Positions 35,460 to 48,320 are shown, numbered from the stretch's first letter. The stretch: 64,000 nucleotides of DNA from Bradysia coprophila (GCF_014529535.1 NW_023503493.1:5116001-5180000), one strand, 5' to 3'. Made by a program: numbers and translations. Notes: generated by a model not told the origin, from the letters alone.

Positions 35460-37511
35460 AAAAAAAGGTGTCATTAGCATTGAACTATTGTGCTAGGCCG
35501 CGAGTCTGAATGGCATCACCTCCGCCTATATATTTAGCGTCCTTATGACGAAATTTAAATATGCTGGAGAATAGTGTCATCTGTTGAACGTGAAAATAGC
35601 GAATAAACAGAGGCACCAGAACACATTTGAAATAAGGGACCAATTCGATGAAGTACTGCGAAGCCCACAATAAGAGGATTTTTGACCGTTAAAAAATTTA
35701 TTCTCGTGTCTGTTTGTAGTGCGTTGAAATCAAAATGGCAAATAACGCCAATTTTCCCACATTTACTCAAATTTTTCGAAAAAAATTGCCTTGACTGAGA
35801 CTGAAAGTCAAAGGTCTAGCGCCAGAAAGATTAGGGGGAAATATTGGAAAACTGTGAAAATTTTGGAAAGCGAAAAATTTGCGAAAATGATTTCTTTGAA
35901 ATAGTGCCTGGTCGAAAGTTGTTGGGTAAATATGTGGATCAAGATGTGGATTCAAAAATACTTTCTGCAAAGATAGAAGATATGAAATCGAGTATCAGTT
36001 CTTTGCCACTGTTCTTCACATTTATCGTATTCGTAGTATAAGTTTGGATCCTTGAATTCAAATTCATTTCTTTTCTACACTTCAGAAAACTCAACCCTTC
36101 AGAAACGTATGGTCATCTTTGTTATCGACAGCGACAACACAATGTGCACAATAGTGGATGTAGTCTTATATATACCAAAATCTGTACTAAAACTAATGAA
36201 GTAAAAGATTTTGTTTCAGGAACTGTACATGCAAAAGACATAATAGATTTACTGATTATGACGTGTGATGGGCTTTCCGTTTATAAAAGGCTAATTTCTT
36301 CCCAGTATACTTCGCATAAATTTTATTTTAGTCATCGTCTTAGTTGACCGATTAGGAAAGATTTTTTTTTGTTTTTGTTCTGACGCATTACCGACTTGTT
36401 TTTCGTACAACTGATAATAGTTTGCAACGAATAGAGCAAACAATAGATCGGACAATGGATTGGTAAATGGAGGTTTTTTTTTAAATTCCTTTTTGTTCTC
36501 GTTTTGTGAAATTCGAAGTGAAATTCATTTTATCGAAGCGATTTTGTCACCTCTTTCTTCATTATCACGATATGGTGGTGGGACTGAGAACAATACACCA
36601 ATTTATTGATATTACAGAGAATCGAATTGATGGAAACGAAATTTCCTTTCTTTCGGGTAAATATGAATTGAACTGGCACCACAATCATTTCGTCGATTTA
36701 TTGTTTGAACGAATCAGATTGATGTTAGCGTCAAAATGAATGGAAAAAAAATTTCTATTCGGAATGTGAACTACGAACAAATTCATATTCGATTTACCTG
36801 TACCGCATGTTCTTCTTGTTCAAACAATACCTACAATCGATAGGGCGAATTTTTATACAAATTTATCTCTCCGTTGTGTATTTGCCTGATACCTGATAAA
36901 TATGATAACAAATAAAACAACTTACGCGAGCAGCACACAAAACCTCTGTGTGTGATATGCATTTTTTTATATAGGAAAAATATCAATATAATAACATCCA
37001 TTATCAGAAGGCAATAATATATCGGAAAGCCAATCGATACCAATAAATTTACAGTATTGGATCAGTGCTCAGATACTGATTAGTTTTGGGGCTTTAAACG
37101 AAACGATTAATTGAGAGTGCTGTGTGTCGTGTGCTGGGTTGTTGAAACGAATCATTAAGAGGTTCTTGTTGTTTCTTTTTTTTTTATTATCCGTGCGTTT
37201 TGTACTGTTTGTGTGGAAGAGCAATGTGAACGAAAAATTATAACTCGAAAAAATCAAGTGGATTTTGAAGATTTACAAGGCATCAAACTTCAAATTACAA
37301 GTGCTGTAGTATATTTAATGTGTGTCTAATTATCAAATAATTGGTTTTTTTTTCTGTGTGTTTTTTTTTAACACTCTTAGCTTTCGAAATTGGTTTTTGT
37401 ACCGTTGGTCGATCACTCCAATTTTAGTGGTTTAACAATTTTCGGATTTTTTTTTATTTATTTTTTTGAGTGACTCGTTGAAGTACATTGAACACACAAT
37501 TATATTGAATA
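35460..37511 (+). other. Non-coding stretch upstream of a predicted first exon
   Basis: 36110-36215 holds a copy of the AAATGAAGTAAAAGATTT family (starting CATCTTTGTTATCGACAGC). The last 450 bp before 37512 probably includes the 5' UTR of the exon there. No start site can be fixed. Confidence 0.4.
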
Positions 37512-37600
37512 ATGACACATCCAAGTAGCACTCATGGGTATGAATTTTATGATGATAGCTGGCAACTTATTCCACCATATTATGGAGCTACTGATTATGA
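37512..37600 (+). CDS. Probable first coding exon of an unidentified gene
   Basis: ATG at 37512 opens a 29-codon frame (MTHPSSTHGYEFYDDSWQLI...) that ends at a strong splice donor, TATGA|GTGAGT, at 37600/37601 with two bases left over. The composition is rich in Tyr, His, Pro and acidic residues, unlike the surrounding AT-driven frames, and a long U/T-rich leader precedes it. I do not recognise the protein. No matching second exon could be found downstream. The exon near 62.7 kb is on the same strand, but the acceptor I can see there has the wrong phase. It could be an isoform-specific N-terminus of a gene with a very long first intron. Confidence 0.4.
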
Positions 37601-38046
37601 GTGAGTACTCAAACTAATTGGCATATCGATGTAATATTAGTGGCTTAAATATCAATTGGATTTTAAAAAAGATTGATGAATATGGAGTGAGTGAGTGGTG
37701 ATCATCCGAAAATAATTGAACAACTACTACTTCAAACTCGAATTCAATTAGAAAAAAGTAAAACGTTTTATCGATTGACTTTTAATTTCGATTCAATTTA
37801 TAGTGGACAATTAACTCTATTGGTTAGAGCATCAACCAGGTTTTAAACTTTTTATTACTAAGACAAATTCTTAGATTTGACGTGACTTTAATTGACCGTG
37901 AAAATTGATTCCATTTATGCTTACTGCTACGCGAATTTCTCATATTTTAATCAAACGATTTATGACCTTCGGTATAAGACTGGATACCCTTGACAAACAG
38001 CAATCAGGTGGTATTCATAAAGTATGTTCTGCGCTTCACTCTGTTC

Positions 38047-38266
38047 CAGGGCCTACGTTTTGGAAACTAATTTCTTGAATTTCTTGAAATTTCTCGAATT
38101 TTCTCGAATTTCTTAAAATTTCTCGAATTCGAGAAATTCAAGAAACTTCAAGAAACTCGAGAAATTGGTTTCTTGAAATTTCTTGAATTTCTCGAAGTTT
38201 CTTGAATTTCTCAAAGTTTCTTGAATTTCTCGATTTTCTCTAAAAGTTTCTAAAAAGTAGGCCCTG
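38047..38266. mobile_element. Foldback of GAAATTTCTTGAATTTCTCG words, CAGGGCCTAC ends
   Basis: The ends CAGGGCCTAC and GTAGGCCCTG enclose near-tandem TTTCTTGAATTTCTCGA words in both orientations. The direct repeat CTGTTC flanks the element (38041-38046 and 38267-38272). CAGGG ends suggest hAT, but only six bases of duplication are intact. Confidence 0.7.
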
Positions 38267-38274
38267 CTGTTCTC

Positions 38275-39170
38275 TGCTGTTTGATACTGATTCTTTTACG
38301 TCGCTAGTTTAAACGTACATTTTGGTTTATAAGACAGCACTAGCCAGAGTTCATTACTTCTTTTTGGTCGTTTTTGTCGATAACAAATGAATATCTTAAT
38401 CCGAAAGGAGACGTGTGAAAATAGCGAGTTATAACAAAATTGAAATATCTTTGATTTAGCTTCATTCCCTCTCGTCGGACCAGGTTTTTTCGTCTGTTGC
38501 ATAAAAAACATCGTCAGTTTTGTCGTAACGAAGTTAAATCAATGAAATTTCATTTTTCTTATAATTCGCTAATTATCGTCGACTCTAGTTCATACATTTT
38601 GTGTCAGACTTGACTGGATTGGCTCAGAGACGATTGGAACTTATATCGAATGGCGCTATTACAATTGAAAAGTCTTCGTTTCATTCTTAGTGAACTGTAT
38701 TCCGTTTTTTATATATTTCCATTGTCTCAGTTGTATGATAAGGAAAGAGTGAAAATTGTGATCAAAACTATATAAGGAAAACCACAGATCATTGCAGTCT
38801 ATGAACAAAATCTATGAAGTCAAACTAAATTAATCGCAAAAATTGTAAGAAAATAGTGAGCCTAAATGAATTTCGCTACTTTATCCTGTATATCTGAAGC
38901 TCTTCTGATCATACAATAGTGTCTGCAGAATCGTTCAGCAGGTGTACATATACTAAAGAATTAGAAAAACATTTTTGTCTCATCAGTCTCAGAACAATGT
39001 TACAGTACTATGTTACAGTAGAAGAAATCAGATTTTTTTTAATAGTTCCCTTGACTGAAAGTCAGGGTCTTATGAAAGAAAATACCCTTAAATGTCCGTA
39101 ACGCTAAGTTCACTTTGATATTTTGACAATGTTCTACATTGGCAAAAAACGTTAAATACAGAAAACGTCC
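38275..39170. other. Unassigned stretch with one dispersed-repeat copy
   Basis: 38285-38395 reads as a minus-strand, diverged copy of the AAATGAAGTAAAAGATTT / TGTTATCGA family. Nothing else is recognised. Confidence 0.4.
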
Positions 39171-39175
39171 GTACA

Positions 39176-39860
39176 CTTGTGGACTCGATAACTCGAGTAA
39201 TTCTTTACCGATTTGCAAAATTTTGGTTTTAATCGAAGGAGAATGAAAATCATGAGGTTAAGTTCGTAGATGGGCAATATTGGGGTAATGAGATGGGAGT
39301 AATTCTCAAGAGAATTTTATTCCTTGTTACCGCGATAACTTCCCTAATTCTTATCAGATTTTCAAATTTTGTGTGTTATTCGACGAAGATTGAAATTCTT
39401 GAGGTTAAGTTTGCAGATGGATAATGTTAGAACAACGAGATGGGAGAAACTCTACACAGACGCTTTTCCTTGTGGACTCGATAGCTCGAGTAATTCTTTA
39501 CCGATTTTCAAAATTTTGGTTTTAATCGACGGAGAATGAAAATCATGAGGTTAAGTTCGTAGATGGGCAATATTGGAGTAATGAGATGGGAGTAATCCTC
39601 AAGAGATTTTTTTACTTGTTACCGCGATAACTTCCATAATTCTTATCCGATTTTCAAAGATTTTGTCTTAATCGACGAAGATTGAAACTCTTGAGGCTGA
39701 GTTTGCAGATGGATAATGTTCGAACAACGAGATGGGAGAAATTCTACACAGACGCTTTCTCTTGTTACCGCGCGATAACTTGAGTAATTGTTACCCGATT
39801 TTCAAATTTTTTGTTTTAATTGACAGAGAATGATATTGGAGTAGTGAGTTTGGAGTAATT
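39176..39860. repeat. Tandem repeat, 294-bp period made of two related half-units
   Basis: TGTGGACTCGATAACTCGAG at 39178 recurs at 39472. Each period contains two diverged halves of about 147 bp (both with ATAACT...AATTCTTA, GACGAAGATTGAAA and GATGGGAGAA/T words). Roughly four to five half-units are present and the last is truncated. Confidence 0.75.
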
Positions 39861-40182
39861 GTAAATATAACTCGTTATACCACGACATTTTTGCAACGGA
39901 TTTCCAGAAAAATTTCTTATTTGACGAGTTGCGAAATTCTGGATTTCTGGTCTAACAATTAAGAAGTACTTCCCAAAAGAGTTTTTGCTTGCTTGCTTGA
40001 GAAACTGATAGCTCTAGTAATTCTCAGAGGCTTCAAAAATCAATTTCGACCAGTAGCGTAATTCATGTGGTTAAACTCGAACATTGGAATTTAATCGGAC
40101 TAGTAATCTGGGATATACGACAATTTTTGCGTGAAATCCGTATTCTAAAAAAGAATTTTTTTCGTTCCTAAAATGTTTGAAC

Positions 40183-40565
40183 GAGTGTGAACTTTGCACG
40201 AGTTTTATTTTTTCAAGAGGTAGGCAAGAAATACGCCACCTTTTCAGCGCTTTTAGTAGACTATATAGGAGACTCATATTAGGAGTAAAACGTACGTCGC
40301 TAGACCTTCCACTCTTTGCGCTTTTTAGGAGACAATATTCAATCGTTGTAAATATTGTTTGTTTGTATTCTTCTCAGTGTATGTATAACATACTCAAAAA
40401 TGCCTCTCCTGATCACATCGTGTTATAATTTCCTATTTTCCATAATGATGAATATTTGAACGAGTGTGAACTTTGCGACCAGAGCGAAGCGAGGGCCGTA
40501 ATTCACACGAGTTTAATTTATTCAAGAGGAAGGCAAAAAATATGCCATTTTAAAAGAGTTTTTAA
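40183..40565. repeat. Direct duplication of about 80-100 bp
   Basis: GAACGAGTGTGAACTTTGC at 40183 recurs at 40459, each followed by CGAGTTT(T)A..TTCAAGAGGWAGGCAA. The second copy contains a 38-bp insertion with CGAAGCGAGGGCCG. Confidence 0.6.
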
Positions 40566-40659
40566 GTACTCATACTTACATACATCTTACATACTTCGCT
40601 CGCTGAACCTTCGATTCACGCAGCTCTTAAGAAAATTAAATAAATTTTGAGTTTTCTAA

Positions 40660-43000
40660 ACACCCAGTGAAAATAAAAGAGATACTCAATTAATGATGTA
40701 GCAAAGAGACTAAGAGACCATTCTTGTTTCGCTTTTTCATCTGACTATAATTTTGTGTTTTTCAAAACAACAGCTTTTTTAAAAATGGTAAGACAACTGA
40801 GACTGGAATTATTGAAAGTATTGATAGTCAGTCAAGGGAAATGACCCACCCAAGTGGTGGGGCCTAGTGTGAAGGAACACCTGATTTGCCCAGATAGCTA
40901 CAAAACAGGAACAATAAGTATTTTCCACGAAATAAGTATCTGTTTACTAAGAGGAGAAAACAGATCTAGTGACAAAATCAATTTCGAAACTTGTTGCATA
41001 ATAATTTTATGTCACCGAATTGTAATAGACATGTTCTCAACTCAGTGACGAAACAAGAAAATTTCGTGGGCTATTTTTTGAGAAAATTATTGTCAGAGAT
41101 AAATCAAATGAATTTTCAGCCACACGATGTGTATTTGTGTATGTTGACAGGAGAGCTTTGTTCTGCATTTCGAAAGTTCACTTGGATGTCTTTCTTATAT
41201 CAATATCAAATCTAGTGACAAAAAAGGCCATTTCGTAACTTTTTGCATAAATAACTATTATAACTCGGTGAGATACACACTCAATAAAGCCGATGCAAGT
41301 TTTACGTTTCTACACTGATTTGAGAAAATATGCATTTACTGTTCCAATGCAGCAAGCTTTTCACCACCATAATGATCGAGTCAAGTCTATTACGTATTTT
41401 CTTCTAGGTTCTTTCAACAGGTCGCCAAAAATAATCTTTTACTTCATTAGTTCGTCGCTGTCAATAACAGATGACATAGACGTAAGAGGTAAAAAGTTCA
41501 TTATTGTGATTGATTCTTCATTGACTACTAATATCTGATTGAAATATTCCCTTGTAGAAACAATTAACATTCTTCTCGTCGCATTTTTTAATTTGAACGA
41601 AAGAACAGGCTTAAACTCCATTTGATTTTCCATCAATAAAATGTTCTATTGTTACAAAGAGAAGCTCATGTCTCATCTAATCAAAAAACATAAAAAAACG
41701 TTTAGAAAAATGTGTTAAAAAGTTGTTGGTTTTTAGAAACTATTTCTATTTGTTTGTTCAATGATATTAACACAGAAAACGTATGTACCATGATCAGAGA
41801 GAATATTTATATTAAAAAAAAAAAACATTTAACGAAAATCTATATGTCCGCCTTAAATCCATCAAAAAAGCATTCTTGAAATTCAATTTTTTTTATTCTT
41901 TTCTTTCACTTTATACGTACACACAACACATTAGACTCGTATTATGATTTAGATATTTTCGTTCGGATTCTTTTTTATTATTTATTAAATTGGTGCGACA
42001 ATCGCAAATATTTTGGTATTTCTTTAATTTTGTTGAAGATTAGTATAATTGGTTATTTGTGCTCGGTGCATTGTGTACGGTTCAAAAGTTTATACACAAT
42101 TTTTTTCTTTCGTTTTTCTCTCCTTCAAAGAATGATCTGAAATGTTATTGGTGAAGGAATTGAAGGTATAAAGCGGAAATTGCTGGATTAATTTCAATTC
42201 AAATTTTTTTTTATACGAAAACATTTCGTTAGTCCAAGAAAGAAAGCAATTCTGCAGGTATATTTCGTTGACACCTATACGCTCTTCTACTGGTCGAGGA
42301 CCATCAGAGTTGTTTACACTTCTCATCTCATGTCCGAACACTTAAAAGGATTGCAAAATATTTTTTAATTTCCTCAAATAACAAATGACCGGAAAGTAAC
42401 GGTCAATGATGTGTCGGGCAATGATTAGAAATTTAAATTGCGGCGGTAGAAGTGAAAGAGGTAGGAACAGATTACAATTTTTTTTGCAAATGTTTACTTT
42501 TGTATTTTACGAATTATATTTTTGAGATGTTTTAAGTGTCAGCTCATGTGCATACATATATCGCTCTTGTCGTCTTTTTAGCTCTGAAGAATGATTAGTT
42601 TGCAAGTTAATAGTTAGAAAATCAGGAGGATGTTTTGAAAGGTATTTCATTGAGTGAATTACACCGACCTTCATTGGTTTTCTTACTGAGAATTAAGATT
42701 CATGAAAATTCTTCGAAATAGAGAATATCAGAGACTTCACATACTACACACAGTCGCATAAGAAATAGATTTCAGAACAAATTGCTTCTTTGTATCGATA
42801 TTCTTAACGATTTGTTCAACAAAATCTAGGTTCTCAAATATTAAAAATTCCAATGTCAAAATCATTTTTCTTAACGATGCAACTAGCTTTGCTATAATTT
42901 TTCTTAGTTCGACAGTAGTGTGCAATCATATGACTCCAAAGCAGATCGAACCATTTCTCTAAATCTATTGAATTTTCCTAAAATTGAACAGATCTAAGTT
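40660..43000. other. AT-rich stretch, no gene seen
   Basis: 41430-41480 carries a minus-strand copy of the AAATGAAGTAAAAGATTT family (with GTCAATAACAGATGA). Open frames here are short and show no protein family. Confidence 0.4.
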
Positions 43001-43009
43001 TAAAGAATC

Positions 43010-44215
43010 TTCTGCAAAATGGTGTCATACAGATATAACTCTCAGCGATTACAATGCAGTCGATTCTATTTATACTACTCATTCTAAATCCAAGTAAGGT
43101 TCCATCAGGGACTATTCTTCGGGAAAACGTTCCTCAATTTTTTTAAACCAATTTTTCCGACATTTTCCTTGAAAATATAATTTTTAAATTTGAGAAAATT
43201 TTGAAAATGTTGGAAGAAACTCGGTAGAATTGGAAAAATGTTCTCCCAAAAATAGTCACTGGATTAAAATCGTAAAGCATGTCATAACTCTCGCGGTGTC
43301 ACTGAAGCCCATTCCAGCTTCATGGGTTGACTCTCATATAAGGAATGTAATTGAATTAGATAGAATAGGATTGACGGTACGGGAGGGCTCAGTGGCGGCG
43401 TACTATTCCTCCGACAAAATGATCTGGGTTCGATTCACATGGAATTTTTCTAACGATTATATCGCATTAGTAACCAAGACTGTATACTTTGGGGAGGTCA
43501 CGCAGACCGCCATTTTATTAGATACGCGGAAACACACCTTTTCCATACAAACAAATTCACCAAAATTGAATTTGTATGGCGTGGTGAATTTTTTGTATGA
43601 AACGTGGTGTGTAACCCGCGTATCTGCATCTGCGTGACCTCCCCAAAGTATACAGCCTTGTTAGTAACGTCCTAAAGTTCAACCTAGCTTCAAAAGCCTA
43701 CATTTAGGCGAGATATCAATGAAACACCTGACTTTTCTAAGGCTCAGGGAAAATTTGCATACTTCGAGGCGTGGCAGGTTTGGAAGTTACGTGGTCTAGA
43801 CTGACAAAATTTGTTGAATTTTTGCTCATTAAAATTGCATAGTTCTATGTTTTAAGAATCTCATCAAATTCCCAGAAATTTATAGAAATATGATCTGACT
43901 TTTACCAAATAGTGTCGTATACAGTGTCGATTCTATTCATACTACTCATTCTATATCCAATTTTTTACCAATTTTTTCTAAATTTTCCCGTTTTCTTTAA
44001 AAATTTTCCGGAAATTAAGGGAAACTACTGGAAGAAATTCGGTAAAATTTGAAAAATGCTTTCCTAAAAATAGTCCCTGGGTTACACTAATAAGGTATGA
44101 CAAATTATCAATTTTTCAGACATCATTCCCTACGTTATCACAGGACCTCATTCCAGCCCGATACGTTGAATCTTATAAGGAATGTAATAGAATTGGATAG
44201 AATAGATTAGACATC
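43010..44215. repeat. Two direct copies of a diverged 350-bp repeat
   Basis: 43010-43380 and 43860-44215 align (TACTACTCATTCTA, ACCAATTTTT, TAGTCWCTGG, ATTCCAGC, TATAAGGAATGTAAT) at roughly 70-75%. The first copy is followed by a younger hAT-like insertion at 43475-43660. Confidence 0.55.
43475..43660. mobile_element. hAT-like MITE with perfect 8-bp target duplication
   Basis: The inverted ends CAAGACTGTATACTTTGGGG and its complement ending CAGCCTTG continue into 32 bp of matching sequence (GGAGGTCACGCAGA). TTAGTAAC flanks both sides (43467-43474 and 43661-43668). The interior is a further imperfect palindrome around TTTGTATGG. Confidence 0.85.
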
Positions 44216-45780
44216 GCAAATGGCACAGGAAGTTACAATTCTACTTACTCATTTCCCTTTTTTTTGTTTATAGAAAAAATTGAGAGAGACTGTGTGTCAA
44301 GAGTTATACTATCCATCAACTAATATTCTTGAAGTCTCTATCTGAGCTAACAAAGTTCCACTTTTACGAACTCCTTCCTACAAAAATCAAAGTCCTAATT
44401 TGCCAAGTTTACCAATCTATGACTGGTGTGACCATTTATCCTAATGCATCCGCAATTTATACTTTTAATTTGTTGTCATTCTCCTGTACAAATACCATTC
44501 CATTGTTGACAAAACAAAATTATTATTTTTTTCCTGCCACTTCCAACAGCAAAAAAGACACCACGTTCTGCTGTATGCAACACAATAATAGCTATGTGGC
44601 AAAAACGTTTATTTGGTGGGAGGCATAAAACTTTCGACAATAAACACATCCAGTCAATCTTAGCATCCTAATCCTGTTTGTATGCACATTGCATGTAGAA
44701 AGGAGATTATAGCTTTGTTATGATTTATCAAAACCACCCTCGTTTGAAGGCATTTATGTTCGGCAAAATAAACAATTTTGTACGTTCGGTTATTGGCGAA
44801 TATAATGCGATGCTCTCGCTCTGGTGTGTGTTTTTATTTCCAAATGCGAAAAAGCAGCAGAAAAAAAAATTTGTATTCGAAACGAAAAGTAGCACAATTC
44901 GATTATCGGAGGTGTTTAATGGTGGGAAAATGACAATAAAAAATTGAAAAGAAACTTTAGAATGGGTAAATCCTTGTAGGTAATTTGGTGTGTTGTGTAT
45001 GGGATTGGGATGTATATATGTGAAATTGGCGAAGAGAGTTAATCCACTTTTTTTAGGAACTAAAATTTTCTTTTTCTGTAGACTTAGAGCGTAAATATGC
45101 AGACATAAGAAAGCAATTACTTAATTTAATTTGTTTATGTCCGGTCAGAGCATTTGAATACCACAGTCACATTGAATTGTGATTCTTCATTTTCCTCTTC
45201 TTTTCTATTCCGGTGCGCACACGAAGATGTTTAACGTTAACCTAAAGAATTACCTGCTTCTGGATTTAAGCTCTGACCAAATTTCTCACTTTAATATTTT
45301 AGCATAAACATCATAAAGATCATAATATCACTTTGAGGTTTAAAAGGGTTAAACCGATATTGTTGATTGTAGGTCCACATTACACACAGAGACAGAGCGT
45401 AGTGTGAAAATCTGTATCGGCGTTTATTGTTGGTAAAAAGACAACAAAAAGCAACAGAAAATTTAATTTGTTGTGCTTCCGGGCCGACAAACCACACATC
45501 TTAATGATTAAGACACGTCTCAATGGGATATTGGCTCGCATAAATTACTTGCGAAAGCCCCGATAAATTGGTGGCCTGGTGGAAATGTAAGTTTCAATGC
45601 GTATTTTGAAGGAACTGAGTCTTCACTATATGATTTTGTAACTTCGATAGATAATTCGATTCCCTTTCGAGATTTCTCTGACATTGTGGGCGTATCGGCA
45701 CTCGAAATTCTTAACGTTATGCTAAAGAGCAACTGACCATTACTGGTAAATTTTAAGTGTTAATGATGGAATGAAGTTTG
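44216..45780. other. No gene or repeat recognised
   Basis: The open frames (for example 44329-44628) start at non-ATG codons and resemble no family. The stretch is AT-rich throughout. Confidence 0.4.
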
Positions 45781-45782
45781 TT

Positions 45783-45860
45783 GGTAGACATGAAATTTGA
45801 AATATTGAAGTAATTGACGTACAGGTGGGAACCCAACCCACAACCTTGTGAAAAAGCTTC
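45783..45860 (-). repeat. tRNA-derived SINE-like fragment
   Basis: On the minus strand GGTTGTGGGTTGGGTTCCCA is followed by a CAATTACTTC...ATTTCAAATTTCATGT body. It is related to the copy at 7925-8045 and to the arrayed units at 53.8-58.1 kb. Confidence 0.5.
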
Positions 45861-45861
45861 A

Positions 45862-46035
45862 ATTACGATTCATCTGTTATCGCTAACGACGACAATGACA
45901 AACGACAAACTATGACAAATGGAGCTCTTATGTAGCAACTTGCATGTTTAAACAAATGAAGTAAAAGATTTCGAATCAATGTCCCGAGTCTCGACACTTC
46001 CTAGAACCTAGATCAAAAGAAGTAATAGACCCAAT
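45862..46035 (+). repeat. Copy of the AAATGAAGTAAAAGATTT dispersed family
   Basis: It begins CATCTGTTATCGCTAACGAC, contains ACAAATGAAGTAAAAGATTT about 95 bp on, and has a second, weaker box (GATCAAAAGAAGTAATAGA) near 46011. This is one of the more complete copies, and it ends just before the CMC-like foldback. Confidence 0.65.
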
Positions 46036-46051
46036 AACCTTATTATTTACC

Positions 46052-47027
46052 CACGGTGGGGCTGAACGAACTTTAAATAAGCATGTCGACTTCCATCTCG
46101 GTTCTTTTCATAGCTGAGTTAGGGGAGGCGTGTACTATCCAACGGCACATGTTGCAGGCGCAACCGCTGAGCCGTTTCTGAGAACTAGGAATATCGTCGC
46201 CTGGCTCCGCGGAAGTTGCTGGACCAGTGTTTGAAACTGGAATCGGTAGAGGGACAAATTCTAAGAACAACCATGTAAAAATTATTGCTCTCGGTCATTT
46301 GGTCGCAGAGCAATAAAAGGTGAAAGTCGAAAATTCCACCTCTTCAAGGGGTGATGCCGAGTCGACGAAGTTCTCGATCCAGCACTTTAATAGCGTTTCT
46401 GGACAAGGTTAATGTGCTCTTTCGAATAACAATCAAAAAAATTGAAAGTGGTCTCTTTTGGTACATTTTCAGAAAAGTCACTTTTTTGCTACCCTCGGTG
46501 AACTTTGGCTACTCCTATACCTTGCCGGTTGGAATATTACAACACATTATACCTTGTTAAAGTTAGCCTGAAGTCTAAGCTTTCCAATGATACCAAATAT
46601 GCCATAAATGATTATCAGCAAGAACTATTTATGATAAAGATTTTATTGTTATTCGAAAGAGCACGTTAACCTTGTCTAGAAACGCTATTAAAGTGCTGGA
46701 TCGAGAACTTCGTCGACTCGGCATCACCCCTTGAAGAGGTGGAATTTTCGACTTTCACCTTCTATTGCTCTGCGACCATGTGACCGATAGCAATAATTTT
46801 TACATTGGTTGTTCTTAGAATTTGTCCCCCTACCGATTCCAGTTTCAAACACTGGTCCAGCAACTTCCGCGGAGCATGGCGACGATATTCCTAGTTCTCA
46901 GAAACGGCTCAGCGGTTGCGCCTGCAACATGTGCCGTTGGATAGTACACGCCTCCCCTAACTCAGCTATGAAAAGAACCGAGATGGAAGTCGACATGTTT
47001 ATTTAAAGTTCGTTCAGCCCCACCGTG
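46052..47027. mobile_element. CMC/Chapaev-like foldback, 976 bp, 4-bp target duplication TACC
   Basis: The ends CACGGTGGGGCTGAACG and complement are flanked by TACC at 46048-46051 and 47028-47031. The arms exceed 400 bp and are very similar, including identical open frames in opposite orientation that begin MFLEFVPLPIPVSN. CAC-ends with 4-bp duplications fit the Chapaev branch of CMC. No transposase is present. Confidence 0.8.
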
Positions 47028-47153
47028 TACCGTCAGCAGCATCTAGTCTATTAGAAACGACTAGTCATTCAGATGACAACGACGATAATGATAAACAATA
47101 CGTTCCGGTTAAGATTGTCTTATATAGCGAGATGTATGATAAAAATGATGAAG

Positions 47154-47365
47154 CAACGCACTGCTCCTAGCATGAACATAAGAAATATTTGGAGGCTGAT
47201 GAAGTCACAGTAGGCACTGCGTTTCTTTCGTGAAGATAGGTGACTTGTTTTAGTTGTGTGAGTTCAAACACACAATACAATCAATCTTAAGCGGTAGCTC
47301 TCATCACAAAAGCCTCCAAATTCGACGTTTGTCAAAGTAGTGTTCATGCTAGGAGCAGTGCGTTG
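47154..47365. mobile_element. MITE with CACTGCTCCTAGCATGAAC ends
   Basis: It is homologous to 29163-29375. The ends CAACGCACTGCTCCTAGC and complement are flanked by GATGAAG at 47147-47153 and 47366-47372. Confidence 0.75.
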
Positions 47366-47372
47366 GATGAAG

Positions 47373-48320
47373 CGATAGGTCTTGTACCCACCAATTTTGT
47401 TGAGATATTCTTGCCGTTTCCAGGAGGCTTACAACATCACTGTAAGCTTTGTCGCGAGTCGAACATACGTTAGATAAGCTGTTTGTTATCTCAATTGTTT
47501 TAACTGCATACCTAAACCGTCCTGTTAGTAAACAACCAGACGCAATGCAATGCAACGAAACGTAAACAATTCCATTTAATAACCTCTTACCCATAAATTT
47601 CCACCGAGAGCCACTTAACTCTTGGTATCAGTCAGTACCAATTTCGTGCCAACTAATTGTCCATTAAAAAGAATTCAACGAGCCCCCAATTTAGTAATTA
47701 GTTTTCCGATTCTCGTTTTTTCCCTTTTCAAGGGGTGACGTGCTCATCGCCATTATGATGAGAACCTGGCCAAATGCTTGAAATATGAAAATATGAAAAA
47801 AAAAATCATTCGAAAAAACTATAATCATAATCGTAACCTCGCACATATTTGTATAGTGAACATTCAACATTAACCTACCTAACAAACTTGAGTATTGTAC
47901 CTAAAAAAAAACGCGTTTCCAAGATAGCTCGTTGGCATATTTTTTGTTGTTTTCATATTTTTTTCTAGTCTTCAAATCTATTTCTGTTTCAGATATCAGT
48001 TAAAAATGTAGCTGTCATGATTTTCGGTTCGTTTTATTTGATGGGTTGCATCACCCAGGAAAACTAATTCTTTTTTAAAATTTTGCATTTCTCATGTGAG
48101 CACTAAAAATGGATTGCTCTGAGCCAAGGGTTTCGGAAGCATTGGAAAATTTTTCTTGCAATTGAGAAATGTAGACTTTTTGGAAGGAAAATTCCAAGGA
48201 AAATTATTTTTTTTGTTATTTTACGATTCGGTGTTCTGGTGTTGCATTCCATCAGCGTCGAAATGGGATACTTTTCAACACTAGTGCTAAAATAAAATTC
48301 ATTTTGACACAAGTGCTAGA
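47373..48320. other. No gene or repeat recognised
   Basis: The short frames show no family resemblance. Confidence 0.4.

Noticed and set aside
46073..47006. Mirror-image frames beginning MFLEFVPLPIPVSN
   Set aside because: They lie in the opposed arms of the CMC-like foldback. There is no homology to a known protein and no transposase motif.
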